Positions 17,476-25,710 of a stretch of DNA of 64,000 nucleotides are shown piece by piece. Numbering within the stretch: position 1 is the first letter of the stretch; each line of letters opens with the position of its first letter. The notes beneath the pieces are model-generated. The model had not been told where the DNA came from, searched no databases, and saw only the letters and a program-made list of their open reading frames with translations. Origin of the DNA: Burkholderiales bacterium (GTDB taxonomy: Bacteria; Pseudomonadota; Gammaproteobacteria; Burkholderiales; Ga0077523); the NCBI GenBank assembly GCA_019745565.1, contig JAIESW010000067.1:62001-126000 (forward strand), written 5' to 3'. A program made the translations under genes and the position numbers.

Positions 17476-18213
17476 TCATGTGGTGCGGTCTTCATGGGCT
17501 GCACTTCTGCGCAGGTGCACGCATGTGAGCTGATGCAGGGTGTCGGCGGACGCCCGCTCCGGTGGGATGATTTGTTTCCCGACCGTCCAGAAATCGCCGC
17601 TCCAGAAGCGCCATAACTCCTGTTCGACGATCTCCCCATCGCTTTCCGCCAGCCAGCGATCGAGATCGCGGCGCGAGTAGGATTGCGCGACGTAGGGCAG
17701 GCCGCGTCCGTAGCTGGACCCAGGCAGGTCGTAGACGTTGGCCACATACCGTCCCTCGGTATACGGGAATGTCAGGATCAGGCTGCCACCAGGATTGAGC
17801 AGTCTGAACATGTTGCGTACAGCCGCTTCCGGCGTCTTGATGTGCTCAAGTGTGCTGATACAGCACACAAGATCGAACCGATCCTTCAGTCGGGTTTCAG
17901 TGATGTCGTCGTCGAGGACGTGGTAGTGGCGGTTCGTCGTCCACTCTGGCCAGTAGTCCCTGACATTGTCCGTTGCGGTGACCAGGGGGCCGCAGTTGGA
18001 GATCAGATGCGGCAAGGCCGTCATGCCGGTGCCTACGTCCAGCACTCTCAATGGATACAGTTCGGCGAGCTTTCGAAAAAGAAAGGCGTACTCGACCGGC
18101 CTTTCGTTGAATCGCAGGAAGGACTGGGCTTCGAACTCGAGGCGGCACCTTCTGCGCACGTAGGTGTCGAGAATATGGCGCAGAACCCCTTTCGCCGCGC
18201 GATACGCGTTCAT
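17476..18213 (-). CDS. Class I SAM-dependent methyltransferase
   Basis: A 245-residue protein with a Rossmann-type SAM-binding core. Motif I is RVLDVGTGMTALPHL; the acidic residue after strand 2 is in VTATDNV; motif IV is FDLVCCISTLEHIK, and the post-motif is LLNPGGSLILTFPYTEG. This is the Methyltransf_11-like pattern. The N-terminal 45 residues resemble a small helical lid. The substrate is not evident. The gene stands alone between convergent ABC permeases and the upstream PEP-CTERM gene, inside a region of exosortase-associated genes, so methylation of a sugar or lipid is a reasonable but unproven guess. Confidence 0.8.
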   Translation of the reverse strand: MNAYRAAKGVLRHILDTYVRRRCRLEFEAQSFLRFNERPVEYAFLFRKLAELYPLRVLDVGTGMTALPHLISNCGPLVTATDNVRDYWPEWTTNRHYHVLDDDITETRLKDRFDLVCCISTLEHIKTPEAAVRNMFRLLNPGGSLILTFPYTEGRYVANVYDLPGSSYGRGLPYVAQSYSRRDLDRWLAESDGEIVEQELWRFWSGDFWTVGKQIIPPERASADTLHQLTCVHLRRSAAHEDRTT

Positions 18214-18400
18214 CTGGATGGTCCGCCGAACTTTTTGCCGTCACTCATTACCATGCGCGCGCACTGGAGAATTCTCGCGTACGCCATGGATAGCAGCAAC
18301 CGGGCCAAGACCTTGGATCGAGGGAACGGCAAGTTCCGAGGCGCATCGCGCCATGCGAAGACCGCAGTGGAGGAACAGGCGGCTTCAGTTGACGACCGAC

Positions 18401-18427
18401 AAAAAAAACCCGGTCACTAGGACCGGG
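18401..18427 (-). terminator. Rho-independent terminator of the PEP-CTERM gene at 18454
   Basis: The stem CCCGGTC / GACCGGG has 7 bp and a 5-nt loop (ACTAG) and lies at 18409-18427. On the minus strand it is followed at once by eight U residues (18408-18401). It lies 27 bp after the stop of the PEP-CTERM gene, so that gene appears to be monocistronic. The remainder of the 240-bp gap to the methyltransferase start shows nothing further. Confidence 0.88.
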
Positions 18428-18453
18428 CTTCATGTTGCTGGAGTTACTTATTA

Positions 18454-19272
18454 TTACTTGCGCAGCTTGCGGCGGCCTACGGCAGCAATGCCGAGGAGCG
18501 CGAGACCCGTCAGGGCGATCGAACCCGGTTCCGGCGTGAAGTAGATGCTCGCATTGCCGCCGATCGTACCGGCAAACGACGGGCTGAAGTTGAAGTTACG
18601 GAAGTTGCCGTTCAGGTCTACATACAGGTAGAACGGGTTCGGCGCGATAAAGTACGCGGTGTTGTTGCTGATGTCGCCGACAAGGATGTCGAATCCACCA
18701 CCGAAGCTTCCGCTTCCGGCGTTAGGCAGCTTTTGTCCTTCGCCCTTGATCAGATCGATCGCCGTAGCCAGCAGGATGTCGTCACCAGCGCCGGATGTCG
18801 GCGTGGCCAGCGTACCCGCAGTCGGAATCGTGCTGTTCGGCGTCACAACGGTATTCTGCAGCGGGTCCGCCCACAGTTGCAGGGACGCGCTGGTCGCGGT
18901 AAAGACCGCCGAGCCGTCGGGATTAGCCGCGAAGGTACCGGCAAAAGCGAACAGGCCGTACAGGGCGTAGCCAGCGGTCGGGGCGGCGTTCAGGCTAGTG
19001 CCGGCGATCGGCGTCTCATTGATGTCAAAATACGAACCGACGTTGAATACACCGTTGGTCAGGAACGTCGTCGTTGAGGTTGCCGCCAGGTATTCGCTGT
19101 ACTGGCCATTCATCTCGTACGCCGTGACTGCATTAGCAGGCGCACCGGTGATGGCGCTTTCCTGCACGGTGAAGGCAGAACCCAAGCTGATGGCGTATGC
19201 GCTGCTGCTCAGGCCGAATGCCGCCGCCATGGCACCCGCTGCACACATTTTTCTAAGTACTGACTTGTTCAC
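18454..19272 (-). CDS. PEP-CTERM domain protein 1
   Basis: A 272-residue secreted protein. The N-terminal signal peptide is MCAAGAMAAAFGLSSSAYA, with cleavage near AYA-ISL. The C-terminus is a textbook PEP-CTERM sorting signal: TPEPGSIALTGLALLGIAAV followed by GRRKLRK (motif PEP, hydrophobic helix, basic tail). It should be exported by Sec and processed by the exosortase A encoded at 3538. The mature region is rich in Ala, Gly, Asn and Thr, has no Cys and belongs to no catalytic family I recognise; it is probably a matrix or floc protein. Translation starts at GTG 19272 with GGGAGA upstream. The gene has its own promoter and terminator. Confidence 0.9.
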   Translation of the reverse strand: MNKSVLRKMCAAGAMAAAFGLSSSAYAISLGSAFTVQESAITGAPANAVTAYEMNGQYSEYLAATSTTTFLTNGVFNVGSYFDINETPIAGTSLNAAPTAGYALYGLFAFAGTFAANPDGSAVFTATSASLQLWADPLQNTVVTPNSTIPTAGTLATPTSGAGDDILLATAIDLIKGEGQKLPNAGSGSFGGGFDILVGDISNNTAYFIAPNPFYLYVDLNGNFRNFNFSPSFAGTIGGNASIYFTPEPGSIALTGLALLGIAAVGRRKLRK

Positions 19273-19324
19273 GGTTGATCTCCCAGTCCAGGTTGCCAGG
19301 CGATATTGCTGACGCGCTCTATTG

Positions 19325-19340
19325 AGCAGAAAGCGGGCCA
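19325..19340 (-). promoter_or_regulatory. Sigma-54-like -24/-12 promoter of PEP-CTERM gene 1
   Basis: On the minus strand the site reads TGGCCCGCTTTCTGCT, matching 10 of 12 defined positions of TGGCACG-N4-TTGCW. Transcription would start near 19314 and give a leader of about 40 nt before the GTG at 19272. Just upstream lies an AT-rich patch with the inverted repeat TTATT-GCGT-AATAA (19348-19361) and a direct repeat ACAATT (19343 and 19361), possible activator sites. The 300-bp divergent gap 19273-19572 otherwise shows no gene. Confidence 0.55.
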
Positions 19341-19572
19341 GAACAATTTATTGCGTAATAACAATTGGTTGCAGACCACTTCCTGATTTGCTGCGCCAGC
19401 CTGTAAAGTGCCTCGACGAGGGCGTGATCGGCGGGGCGTGCGCATCTCGCGCAGCTCCTGGGCAATGGCGCTGTGCGATCGTCCTACATCAGGCTGCTTA
19501 GTCGAGCGGCCGAGACCACCAACGTGCTTCCGGAGCGCTGCGGTCCGATATGACGAGGTTGGAGCGACAGTC

Positions 19573-20244
19573 ATGGAGCAGGCTAACGACGAACTGCAAA
19601 AGATAGAGCGTGCCTACGATTCGCCGCCGCTCTGGTACGACATCCGCGGCTTCTTCATCCTGACATTCGCCTACCGGAGCACGCTCTGGGCGCAGATCGC
19701 CCTGTTCGGCGGCAACATGGGTCCCCGCCATCTCGAGGGCGCCATCGGCTCCGGAACCCTCTGCGGGATCATCCTAGCCTGGAGGCGTCTCACCGGCCGG
19801 CCTGTGAAGTCCGAGATCGTTGGTTTCGATTACGCCCCATCCATGCTCGCAGGTGCGATTCGTCGCTTCAAGACGACACCCAACATTCGCTTGATGCAGG
19901 CGGACGTCGCGGCGCTGGATCTGCCTGACAACTATTTCGACACAGCCAACGTTGCGAATGCGGTGCATTGCTTTCCGGATGTGGATGGCGGACTGAGGGA
20001 ACTTCATCGCGTCCTCAAGCCAGGGGGCCGTCTTGCCATGAACGTCCTGCTTTTCGCCCGGGGCATCCAGCCTTTCAAATGGATCGCGGAGAAGATCGAC
20101 ACCTGGGGTATGCGCAAGGGCATCCTGTACACGCCTTACCAGGAGGCGGACATCCGTCAGCGCATCGTCGATGCTGGCTTCGATATCGAACGGGAAGAGG
20201 TGTCCGGCAATACCTACAACGTGGTGGCACGCAAGAAGAGCTAG
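19573..20244 (+). CDS. UbiE-like class I methyltransferase
   Basis: A 223-residue SAM-dependent methyltransferase. The glycine-rich motif I is altered to EGAIGSGTLCG. It is followed by EIVGFDYAPSMLAGAIRRF, a close match to the second motif of the UbiE/COQ5 type, then DLPDNYFDTANVANAVHCFP (motif IV region) and RVLKPGGRLAMNVLLF. ATG 19573 is preceded by GGAG at a suitable distance, and the longer open frame upstream is not supported. It is transcribed away from PEP-CTERM gene 1 and convergent with the ThiF-like gene. The substrate is unknown; UbiE relatives often methylate lipids or quinones. Confidence 0.8.
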   Translation: MEQANDELQKIERAYDSPPLWYDIRGFFILTFAYRSTLWAQIALFGGNMGPRHLEGAIGSGTLCGIILAWRRLTGRPVKSEIVGFDYAPSMLAGAIRRFKTTPNIRLMQADVAALDLPDNYFDTANVANAVHCFPDVDGGLRELHRVLKPGGRLAMNVLLFARGIQPFKWIAEKIDTWGMRKGILYTPYQEADIRQRIVDAGFDIEREEVSGNTYNVVARKKS

Positions 20245-20317
20245 GTCGTCCCGCGCCCCATCGGGAGGCGACGGAGCGCGCCTCGCTGCGCTGCGCGAAG
20301 CCCCGAGAGCCCCTGCG

Positions 20318-21181
20318 CTAGCCAGGTTCCGAGTTCCTGAGCTTCCACTTGACCAGCGCCATCATGAGCTTCTGCACCGGATTGCCGCTGCCTCCCGGGC
20401 GCCAGGTTTTGACCAGCTTGTTGCGGTAGGCGTCGAAATGCACCCCCCAAGGCGCGCCGTAGACCTTGCCCCGCTTGAGAAGGATCTTGAGTGCTTCCGT
20501 CCCGGCGACGCCAGCGCACAGCTGGCACGCCATGCCAGTCGAGGGGCCCGCCCGCTCGCCGAACTTCACTCGGCTCGGATCTGCCAGGTAGGTGCGCTGG
20601 AGCACGGCCGGCGAGAGGCCGATCAGGAACCGCAGCGCTTTCTCCTTCTGCGATAAGCCCTTGAGTCTGAAGAACTGCTCGAACGTCGGGCCACCCGGGA
20701 GGAAGTTGATCATGGCTGCTCCCATCCCGAGCGGAGCCACGATGACGGCAGGGATGCCTAACTCCGCAAGTTTGTCGTAAACGAGCTCGCGAGCATCAAA
20801 TGCGAAGTAATCGAGAGCATCGACGTACAGATCCACGCCGTCAAAGAAGTCATCCACGTTCTCGCGATCCACGCCCTTCGGGAACAGCCGGATGCCGAGC
20901 TCGGGGTTGATATCCCGGGCCATGGCAGCCAGCACCTCCACCTTCGGCTGGTCGAGCGTCGAGACCATGGCCCCCGCCTGACGATTGAAATTGGCCAGCG
21001 CGAAGGTGTCGAAGTCGGCGATGTTAAAGTTGCCGATGCCGAGGCGGGACAGCGTGAGGAGGTGGATTCCCCCCGTGCCGCCCAGCCCGCCGATGGCGAT
21101 GCGCTTGCCGCGAAGGATCCGTTGCTCTTCGGTCGTGACCCAACCGATGTTGCGCGAGAAGGCTTCTTCGTAGGAGAACAT
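20318..21181 (-). CDS. ThiF/MoeB/E1-like adenylyltransferase
   Basis: A 287-residue protein of the E1-like superfamily. The nucleotide-binding loop GGLGGTGG is at 31-38. The next conserved block is NIADFDTFALANFNRQAG, which supplies the acidic residue and the Arg of the family, followed by VDALDYFAFDARELV. These are the residues needed to adenylate a carboxyl group. The only Cys pair is in MACQLCAGVAGTEALKIL, so the usual two zinc-binding CxxC motifs of MoeB/ThiF are not evident. No ubiquitin-like ThiS/MoaD partner is encoded nearby. It is co-directional with the two acyltransferases upstream and may activate a small acid in the same pathway. Confidence 0.82.
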   Translation of the reverse strand: MFSYEEAFSRNIGWVTTEEQRILRGKRIAIGGLGGTGGIHLLTLSRLGIGNFNIADFDTFALANFNRQAGAMVSTLDQPKVEVLAAMARDINPELGIRLFPKGVDRENVDDFFDGVDLYVDALDYFAFDARELVYDKLAELGIPAVIVAPLGMGAAMINFLPGGPTFEQFFRLKGLSQKEKALRFLIGLSPAVLQRTYLADPSRVKFGERAGPSTGMACQLCAGVAGTEALKILLKRGKVYGAPWGVHFDAYRNKLVKTWRPGGSGNPVQKLMMALVKWKLRNSEPG

Positions 21182-21238
21182 GGGCTTGCGCTCGGTAGTT
21201 CCAACCGAGCATAAAGCCCTTGCCCGAGTTGCGTCCAG

Positions 21239-21260
21239 CCGCTACATGCGTGTGTAGCGG
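21239..21260 (-). other. Stem-loop between acyltransferase A and the ThiF-like gene
   Basis: Arms CCGCTACA and TGTAGCGG form a perfect 8-bp stem with a 6-nt loop. No U-tract follows on the minus strand, so this is not a standard intrinsic terminator. It lies in the 103-bp gap between two co-directional genes and could be a partial terminator or an RNA processing site. Confidence 0.4.
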
Positions 21261-21284
21261 GACCGGGGGGGGCTTGGGGTTCGA

Positions 21285-22124
21285 CTATGCGACCAGCGCC
21301 AGCAGCGGTTCCCGCGAGACGATGCGCTGGAACACGATGGATTCCTGGGAGGCCGGGAACACCCAGGGATACAGCGTGCGGGCGAGTCGGGTGCCGAACA
21401 GTTCGGTGCTACGGCGGATGCGGTCGGCGGCCCGGTCCAGATCGAGGCGCAGCAGCATGCCGGAGGTCTTTACCCTGGCGTTCCACCGCACGTCACCGAA
21501 GATCTCGAACCCCAGCATGCGACGATAGAACGCTGCATGCCGTGGCGTGACCTCGATCACGAGGTCCGTGCAGCAGTTCAACCGGTAGGCATGCAGGAAC
21601 ACGATGTGGAACAGCGCCCCCATCAAGTGGCGCGACTTGCGGATAGTGGGGTCGGCCGCCAGTCGGATCATCTCGCAAAGCTGTCGACCTTGAGTCCGCA
21701 GCGAATCCAGTTCGGCGCCGTACAGGCGGTCCGCATACAGGCCCTTCTGGCTCTCGGGATGAAGCGTGAGTGTTGCAATGGCATTGCCGCGGGCATAGTC
21801 CGCAGCGACCAGTGCACGTGGTGCTCCGTCATCTTTGCCTTCGAGCGAACCACTGTAGCCGCGGCGGCGATACATCCGCTCGAGAAGTTCGCGTGCCAGG
21901 CGGCATTGCTCTTCCGTGTCTGCGATCCGGATCGCCGTAAGGTCGGGGCGCGGCTCGGGGCGATCGATCTGCGACCGCAGCAGGTTGAGCATCGCGCGAT
22001 GTCGCGTGATCTCCCGGGCTGTCGTCAGCGCCGCCGCTGCATGTCCGTGCGCCTCGACTTTGAGCGGCGGGTGCGCAACAAAATCGGAAACCGGATCGGA
22101 ATCGAGAACGAGAGACGCTTGCAT
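21285..22124 (-). CDS. PEP-CTERM/exosortase-associated acyltransferase A (N-acyl amino acid synthase-like)
   Basis: About 279 residues from ATG 22124. The core LVAADYARGNAIATLTLHPE, followed by YADRLYGAELDSL, RQLCEMIRLAAD, GALFHIVFLHAYRLNC and DLVIEVTPRHAAFYRRMLGF, is the GNAT-like fold of the exosortase-associated acyltransferase family (TIGR03694). Long-chain N-acyl amino acid synthases of the FeeM type belong to this group and have been linked in the literature to PEP-CTERM loci. They join an acyl-ACP chain to an amino acid. The gene is paralogous to the next gene upstream on the same strand. The start has no clear Shine-Dalgarno; a GTG at 22295 gives a longer, Arg-rich and less credible N-terminus. 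Confidence 0.82.
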   Translation of the reverse strand: MQASLVLDSDPVSDFVAHPPLKVEAHGHAAAALTTAREITRHRAMLNLLRSQIDRPEPRPDLTAIRIADTEEQCRLARELLERMYRRRGYSGSLEGKDDGAPRALVAADYARGNAIATLTLHPESQKGLYADRLYGAELDSLRTQGRQLCEMIRLAADPTIRKSRHLMGALFHIVFLHAYRLNCCTDLVIEVTPRHAAFYRRMLGFEIFGDVRWNARVKTSGMLLRLDLDRAADRIRRSTELFGTRLARTLYPWVFPASQESIVFQRIVSREPLLALVA

Positions 22125-22163
22125 TGAAGACGGTGCTAATGAAACGGTAGGCTGTAGTCCTGT

Positions 22164-22192
22164 CGCATCGTGCCGCTGGAGCTCACGATGCG
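22164..22192. repeat. Nine-bp inverted repeat in the leader of acyltransferase A
   Basis: CGCATCGTG (22164-22172) and CACGATGCG (22184-22192) are exact reverse complements 11 nt apart, about 40 bp upstream of the ATG at 22124. The arrangement fits either an RNA stem-loop or a dimer-binding operator. The 199-bp gap 22125-22323 between the two acyltransferase genes holds no other gene that I can see. Confidence 0.45.
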
Positions 22193-22323
22193 CAGCGCAT
22201 GGTGCGATTTCAAACGAGGCCGAGCGTATGCGCGCGATGTGTATCGCGCAAGACAGCTCTCGCAAAAACTTCGTCGGGTTTCGCCGACGTCGCACATCGA
22301 CAACGCAGGCAGACCGGCCTGCG

Positions 22324-23097
22324 TTACCCCGTGCGTTCGATGTTGCGCAGGCGCTGTATCACGCCCTCTTCTTCCTTGGCGGAGAAGGCGTACGGATAGA
22401 GCGAGCGCTCGGAAGAATCGGGGCCCTGACCGCCGAACTTCCGGATCTGCTCGGCAGCGTGGTCGAGGTCGAGGCGCAGCAGTACTCCGCGCGTGTTCAC
22501 CCGCGGATTCAGCCGCTCCTCGCCGGCCTGCTCGAAATGCAGGAGGTGCTTGTAGAAGAGTCCGTGCTGCGGCGTCACCTCGATCAGCAGATCGGTGCAG
22601 CCGCTCAAGTGATAGGCGTAGATGAACGCCACGTGAAACAGCGCCGTCAGGACACTCTTCGATTTGACGCTACGGTCGACGGCGAACTTGATCATCTCGC
22701 ACAGACGACGGTCGCGCGCGCGCAACTCGTCCACCTCCTTGGCGTAGAGGCGGTCGGCGAGCAGGCCGCGACCGCTGCGATCGAGAGAGACTGTCAGCGT
22801 GCCGATCGCGTCGCCGTTGCGATAGTCCGTCGCGACCAGCGCCATCTGGTCAGGACGCGCGTCCACGCTGTGCCCCGAGCCATAGCCGCGCCACGCGTAC
22901 ATCTTGTTGATGAGCATGCTCGCGTCACTGCGGCGGCCCGCCGAGTCCGCTGCACGGATGACGAAGCTGCGCTCCGAGGCGTGAACACCGAGGATGCCCG
23001 ACTCGAAGACGTCCTCGAATGCCTCGGGGTTGTTCGAGAACGGATCGCCGTCGTCCTCGTTGAGGGCGCCGAGCAGGAATTGGCGACGGTCCGTCAT
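22324..23097 (-). CDS. PEP-CTERM/exosortase-associated acyltransferase B (N-acyl amino acid synthase-like)
   Basis: A 257-residue paralogue of the neighbouring gene. It aligns closely in the core: LVATDYRNGDAIGTLTVSLD, ADRLYAKEVDELRARDRRLC, EMIKFAVDRSVKSKSVLTAL, then DLLIEVTPQHGLFYKHLLHFE. The N-terminal 45 residues differ completely from those of copy A. It is the same TIGR03694-type GNAT-like acyltransferase, predicted to transfer a long acyl chain from acyl-ACP to an amine. ATG 23097 is preferred over a TTG at 23127. It lies 83 bp downstream of the DUF1302-like gene. Retention of two diverged copies suggests different acyl or amine substrates. Confidence 0.83.
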   Translation of the reverse strand: MTDRRQFLLGALNEDDGDPFSNNPEAFEDVFESGILGVHASERSFVIRAADSAGRRSDASMLINKMYAWRGYGSGHSVDARPDQMALVATDYRNGDAIGTLTVSLDRSGRGLLADRLYAKEVDELRARDRRLCEMIKFAVDRSVKSKSVLTALFHVAFIYAYHLSGCTDLLIEVTPQHGLFYKHLLHFEQAGEERLNPRVNTRGVLLRLDLDHAAEQIRKFGGQGPDSSERSLYPYAFSAKEEEGVIQRLRNIERTG

Positions 23098-23180
23098 CGC
23101 GGCGCGCGCCGGAGGATCGTGGCGCAACGAAGCGGTCGCTGAAATGACTCCCGCATGTGACCACCCACTGTGGGAAGGGA

Positions 23181-24902
23181 CTAGAAGGTGTACCGCGCTT
23201 CTGCGTAGACGCGATCTCGATTGTCATACCGGCCGAAATACCCCCGGGCCGGGCCGGTGAATATATCCGCCCCTAGCGCGAGGCGCCAGTTCTTCTCGGG
23301 CTTCCAGGTGAGGCGCGGGCGGATCAGGCTCTCGTTGCGCTCAAGGCTCTGGATCACGAGAATCTGGGGCTCGAACCCTCGCGCCATCTCATAGGCGAGC
23401 AGCCCGCTGACCCCGGCCTCGTTGCGATCGACCAGCACCAGCATGGTCGGGTCGAATTCGAGGAAATGGGTGGTGAAGTACTGCAGGTTGAGGCGCATGT
23501 CGCGCATGGGGATGAAGTCGGCCGACAGGATGTAGGACAGCGTGTCGAGCTGGACGACGCCGTTCGTAGCGTCCAGGCGGCTTACGCTGTAGTGGCGCCC
23601 CGTCGTGTAGACGCCTTCCGCGCGCAGGACGCCGAAGCCGAAGTCTTTCGTGACGGTGCCGCCCCACTGGTTGATGCGGTCGTGCCGCGGCTGGTACTGC
23701 ACCGTCGGCGTCGGCGTGGGCAGGATGTCGCGGTAGAACGTGGGTTGCGCGTCGAGCGAGGTGTAGAAGAAACCGGCGAGATCCCATCCGCCGGCGAGAG
23801 TCGATACGCGAAGGCCACCGTTGGAATTCGCGAGCTTGTTGGACGGCCGTACCGGATCGGTGAACGAAAGTGCCGCGCCGGGCAGCGTGGCCTCGGCAGG
23901 GAACGGATAGAACTCAGAACCCGGCTTGCCGATGTTGTCGTAGCTCGGGAACGGGATCCAGATGAGTTCGGTATTGAAGCGCTTGCCGAAATGCTCCGCT
24001 CGGACCGCCCATTGGGGGATGCGCAGCACGTCGAACTGCGGCAGCACGAAGTCGCGCATGTCACGCGCCGAAACGACGTCGGCGAAGAAGAGCCCAACCA
24101 CCTCACCCCAGATGATGTTTTGCCGGCCGAGGCGGAAGTCCCAGCCGCCGGCCGCAGTGTCAAGGTAAGTCTCGCGGACCAGCAGGTTGAGTCGCTGATC
24201 CTCCTTGACCGGGTCGGGATAGCGGTCGGTCACGAAGTACAGCGGGTCTACGTCGAGCCTCAGGTTGACCTTCCACTTGGTCGTGGCGCTGAAGGCGCCT
24301 TCGGTCCCGACCTGCAGGCGGTTCACGAAGCGGGACCACTGGCCCGGTTCGTTGTAGCGATAGGCGGCCTCCGTCTGCAGGAAGCCCCTCAGTCGGAATC
24401 CCGCGCCTTGGTCGGCCTTCGCCGCCGCGGCAGCGGCCGTCGGGGCACCCGGCTTCGTTTCACCCGGCTCGGGCTTGTCCAGCCCGAACAGGTCGTCCTT
24501 CGAAAGCGGAAGATCGTCGTCGCCGCCGGCGGGTGTGGCAGCCACACGGGTGCTGGAAGCCGCCGTGTTGCGTGTCGTGGCAGAGGTGGCCCCACTGGCC
24601 GTCGTGCTCGCTGGAGCGGATGAACTCTGGACGGCCACGGTCTTTGCGACGGACGGCGCCGGCGGGACTGACGCCGCTGGTGCGGCGGGAGCGGCGGCTG
24701 CGCTCGGGGGCTTGGACGAGATAGCAGCGCCGGCGGTTTTTGTGGAGGTCTTGCGGTGCTTCGCGGCCACCGGGGCTTTCTTAGGGTCCTTCAGTGTCTC
24801 GGCGAAGCCGGAATCGCTCAGCATGAGTCCGAGCACCGCTGCGCCGGCTGCGTGCGCGAGCCGTGGAAGCCCGTCCGACGGACGGCGGCGAAGCACCTTC
24901 AT
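23181..24902 (-). CDS. DUF1302-like outer-membrane protein
   Basis: A 573-residue exported protein. A signal peptide (AAGAAVLGLMLSDSGFAE) is followed by a low-complexity Ala/Ser/Thr/Pro-rich linker to about residue 160. The remainder is a beta-barrel-like region with WDFRLGRQNIIWGEVVGLFF, FNTELIWIPFPSYDNIG and a final strand ending RVYAEARYTF, whose terminal Phe is typical of outer-membrane proteins. The middle segment matches the DUF1302 family, often found beside LolA-like and MMPL/ABC lipid transport genes. The start lies 4 bp after the ABC ATPase stop, so the two are co-translated. The likely role is the outer-membrane end of the same export path. Confidence 0.78.
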   Translation of the reverse strand: MKVLRRRPSDGLPRLAHAAGAAVLGLMLSDSGFAETLKDPKKAPVAAKHRKTSTKTAGAAISSKPPSAAAAPAAPAASVPPAPSVAKTVAVQSSSAPASTTASGATSATTRNTAASSTRVAATPAGGDDDLPLSKDDLFGLDKPEPGETKPGAPTAAAAAAKADQGAGFRLRGFLQTEAAYRYNEPGQWSRFVNRLQVGTEGAFSATTKWKVNLRLDVDPLYFVTDRYPDPVKEDQRLNLLVRETYLDTAAGGWDFRLGRQNIIWGEVVGLFFADVVSARDMRDFVLPQFDVLRIPQWAVRAEHFGKRFNTELIWIPFPSYDNIGKPGSEFYPFPAEATLPGAALSFTDPVRPSNKLANSNGGLRVSTLAGGWDLAGFFYTSLDAQPTFYRDILPTPTPTVQYQPRHDRINQWGGTVTKDFGFGVLRAEGVYTTGRHYSVSRLDATNGVVQLDTLSYILSADFIPMRDMRLNLQYFTTHFLEFDPTMLVLVDRNEAGVSGLLAYEMARGFEPQILVIQSLERNESLIRPRLTWKPEKNWRLALGADIFTGPARGYFGRYDNRDRVYAEARYTF

Positions 24903-24906
24903 GGGA

Positions 24907-25635
24907 TCACGACTCCTTCGACACCTTGCGGTTGTGCCATTTGCCTTCCAGTCGGGCGGCGATGGACTGGATCTGCCCGTCTTCGATCATGATCAGCCGG
25001 TTCGCCATGTCCATCACCTTCTGGTCGTGGGTCGAGAACACGAAGGTGGTCTTGAGGTCCTCGTTCAGCTTGCGCATGAGGTTGAGAATATCCGAGCCGG
25101 TGTGGTGATCCAGGTTCGCGGTGGGCTCGTCGGCCAGCACGATTTTCGGCTGGGTCACCAGCGCCCGCGCGATAGCGACGCGCTGGCGCTGTCCGCCCGA
25201 GAGCTGATTGGGACGGTGCTTGGCGAACTTGCCCAGATGCACCAGTTCGAGGTACTTCGCCACGAGTTCCTTGCGTTCCGCCGGGGTGTATTCCGGGCGT
25301 TGAAGCAAGGGATACTCCACGTTCTCCGCTGCCGTGAGTACGGGGAACAGATTGAAGGTCTGGAAGACGAAGCCGATCGTCTTCGAGCGCAGGTCGGCGA
25401 GCTGGTCCGGTGTCTTCCCGCTGACCACAGTGCCGTCGATCTCGATGATGCCGCTGGTCGGCGTGTCGATGCAGCCGATCAGATTGAGGATGGTCGATTT
25501 GCCGCTGCCGGACGGCCCGGCGATCGCGAGGAATACCCCGTCCGCGATACCCAGGCTGACCCCTTTCAGCGCGTAGACCTTCTCCTTCCCGAGCATGTAC
25601 TCCTTGTACACGTCCTGTATCTGGATGAGACTCAT
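24907..25635 (-). CDS. ABC transporter ATP-binding protein (LolD/MacB type)
   Basis: A 242-residue ATPase with Walker A GPSGSGKST, the Q-loop in VFQTFNLFPVLTAAENVEYP, signature LSGGQRQRVAIARAL, Walker B IVLADEPTANLD and the switch His in FSTHDQ. The NLFPVLTAAENVEYPL segment is typical of the LolD/MacB family, which partners FtsX-like permeases. No permease is adjacent; the only candidates in the window are the pair at 14939-17444. ATG 25635 (MSLIQIQDVY) is chosen over the GTG at 25665. The gene is divergent from the LolA-like gene, with a 75-bp gap between them. Confidence 0.9.
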   Translation of the reverse strand: MSLIQIQDVYKEYMLGKEKVYALKGVSLGIADGVFLAIAGPSGSGKSTILNLIGCIDTPTSGIIEIDGTVVSGKTPDQLADLRSKTIGFVFQTFNLFPVLTAAENVEYPLLQRPEYTPAERKELVAKYLELVHLGKFAKHRPNQLSGGQRQRVAIARALVTQPKIVLADEPTANLDHHTGSDILNLMRKLNEDLKTTFVFSTHDQKVMDMANRLIMIEDGQIQSIAARLEGKWHNRKVSKES

Positions 25636-25710
25636 CGACAGTTCGCGGGGTGTGATCGATGTCACAATGGTAAGGCATCGTCATGGTGTTGTTTTCGGAG
25701 GTTCTCGCAA

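Noticed and set aside
21191..21209. Short stem CTCGGT / ACCGAG before the ThiF-like gene
   Set aside because: Six base pairs without a U-tract are expected by chance in GC-rich DNA.
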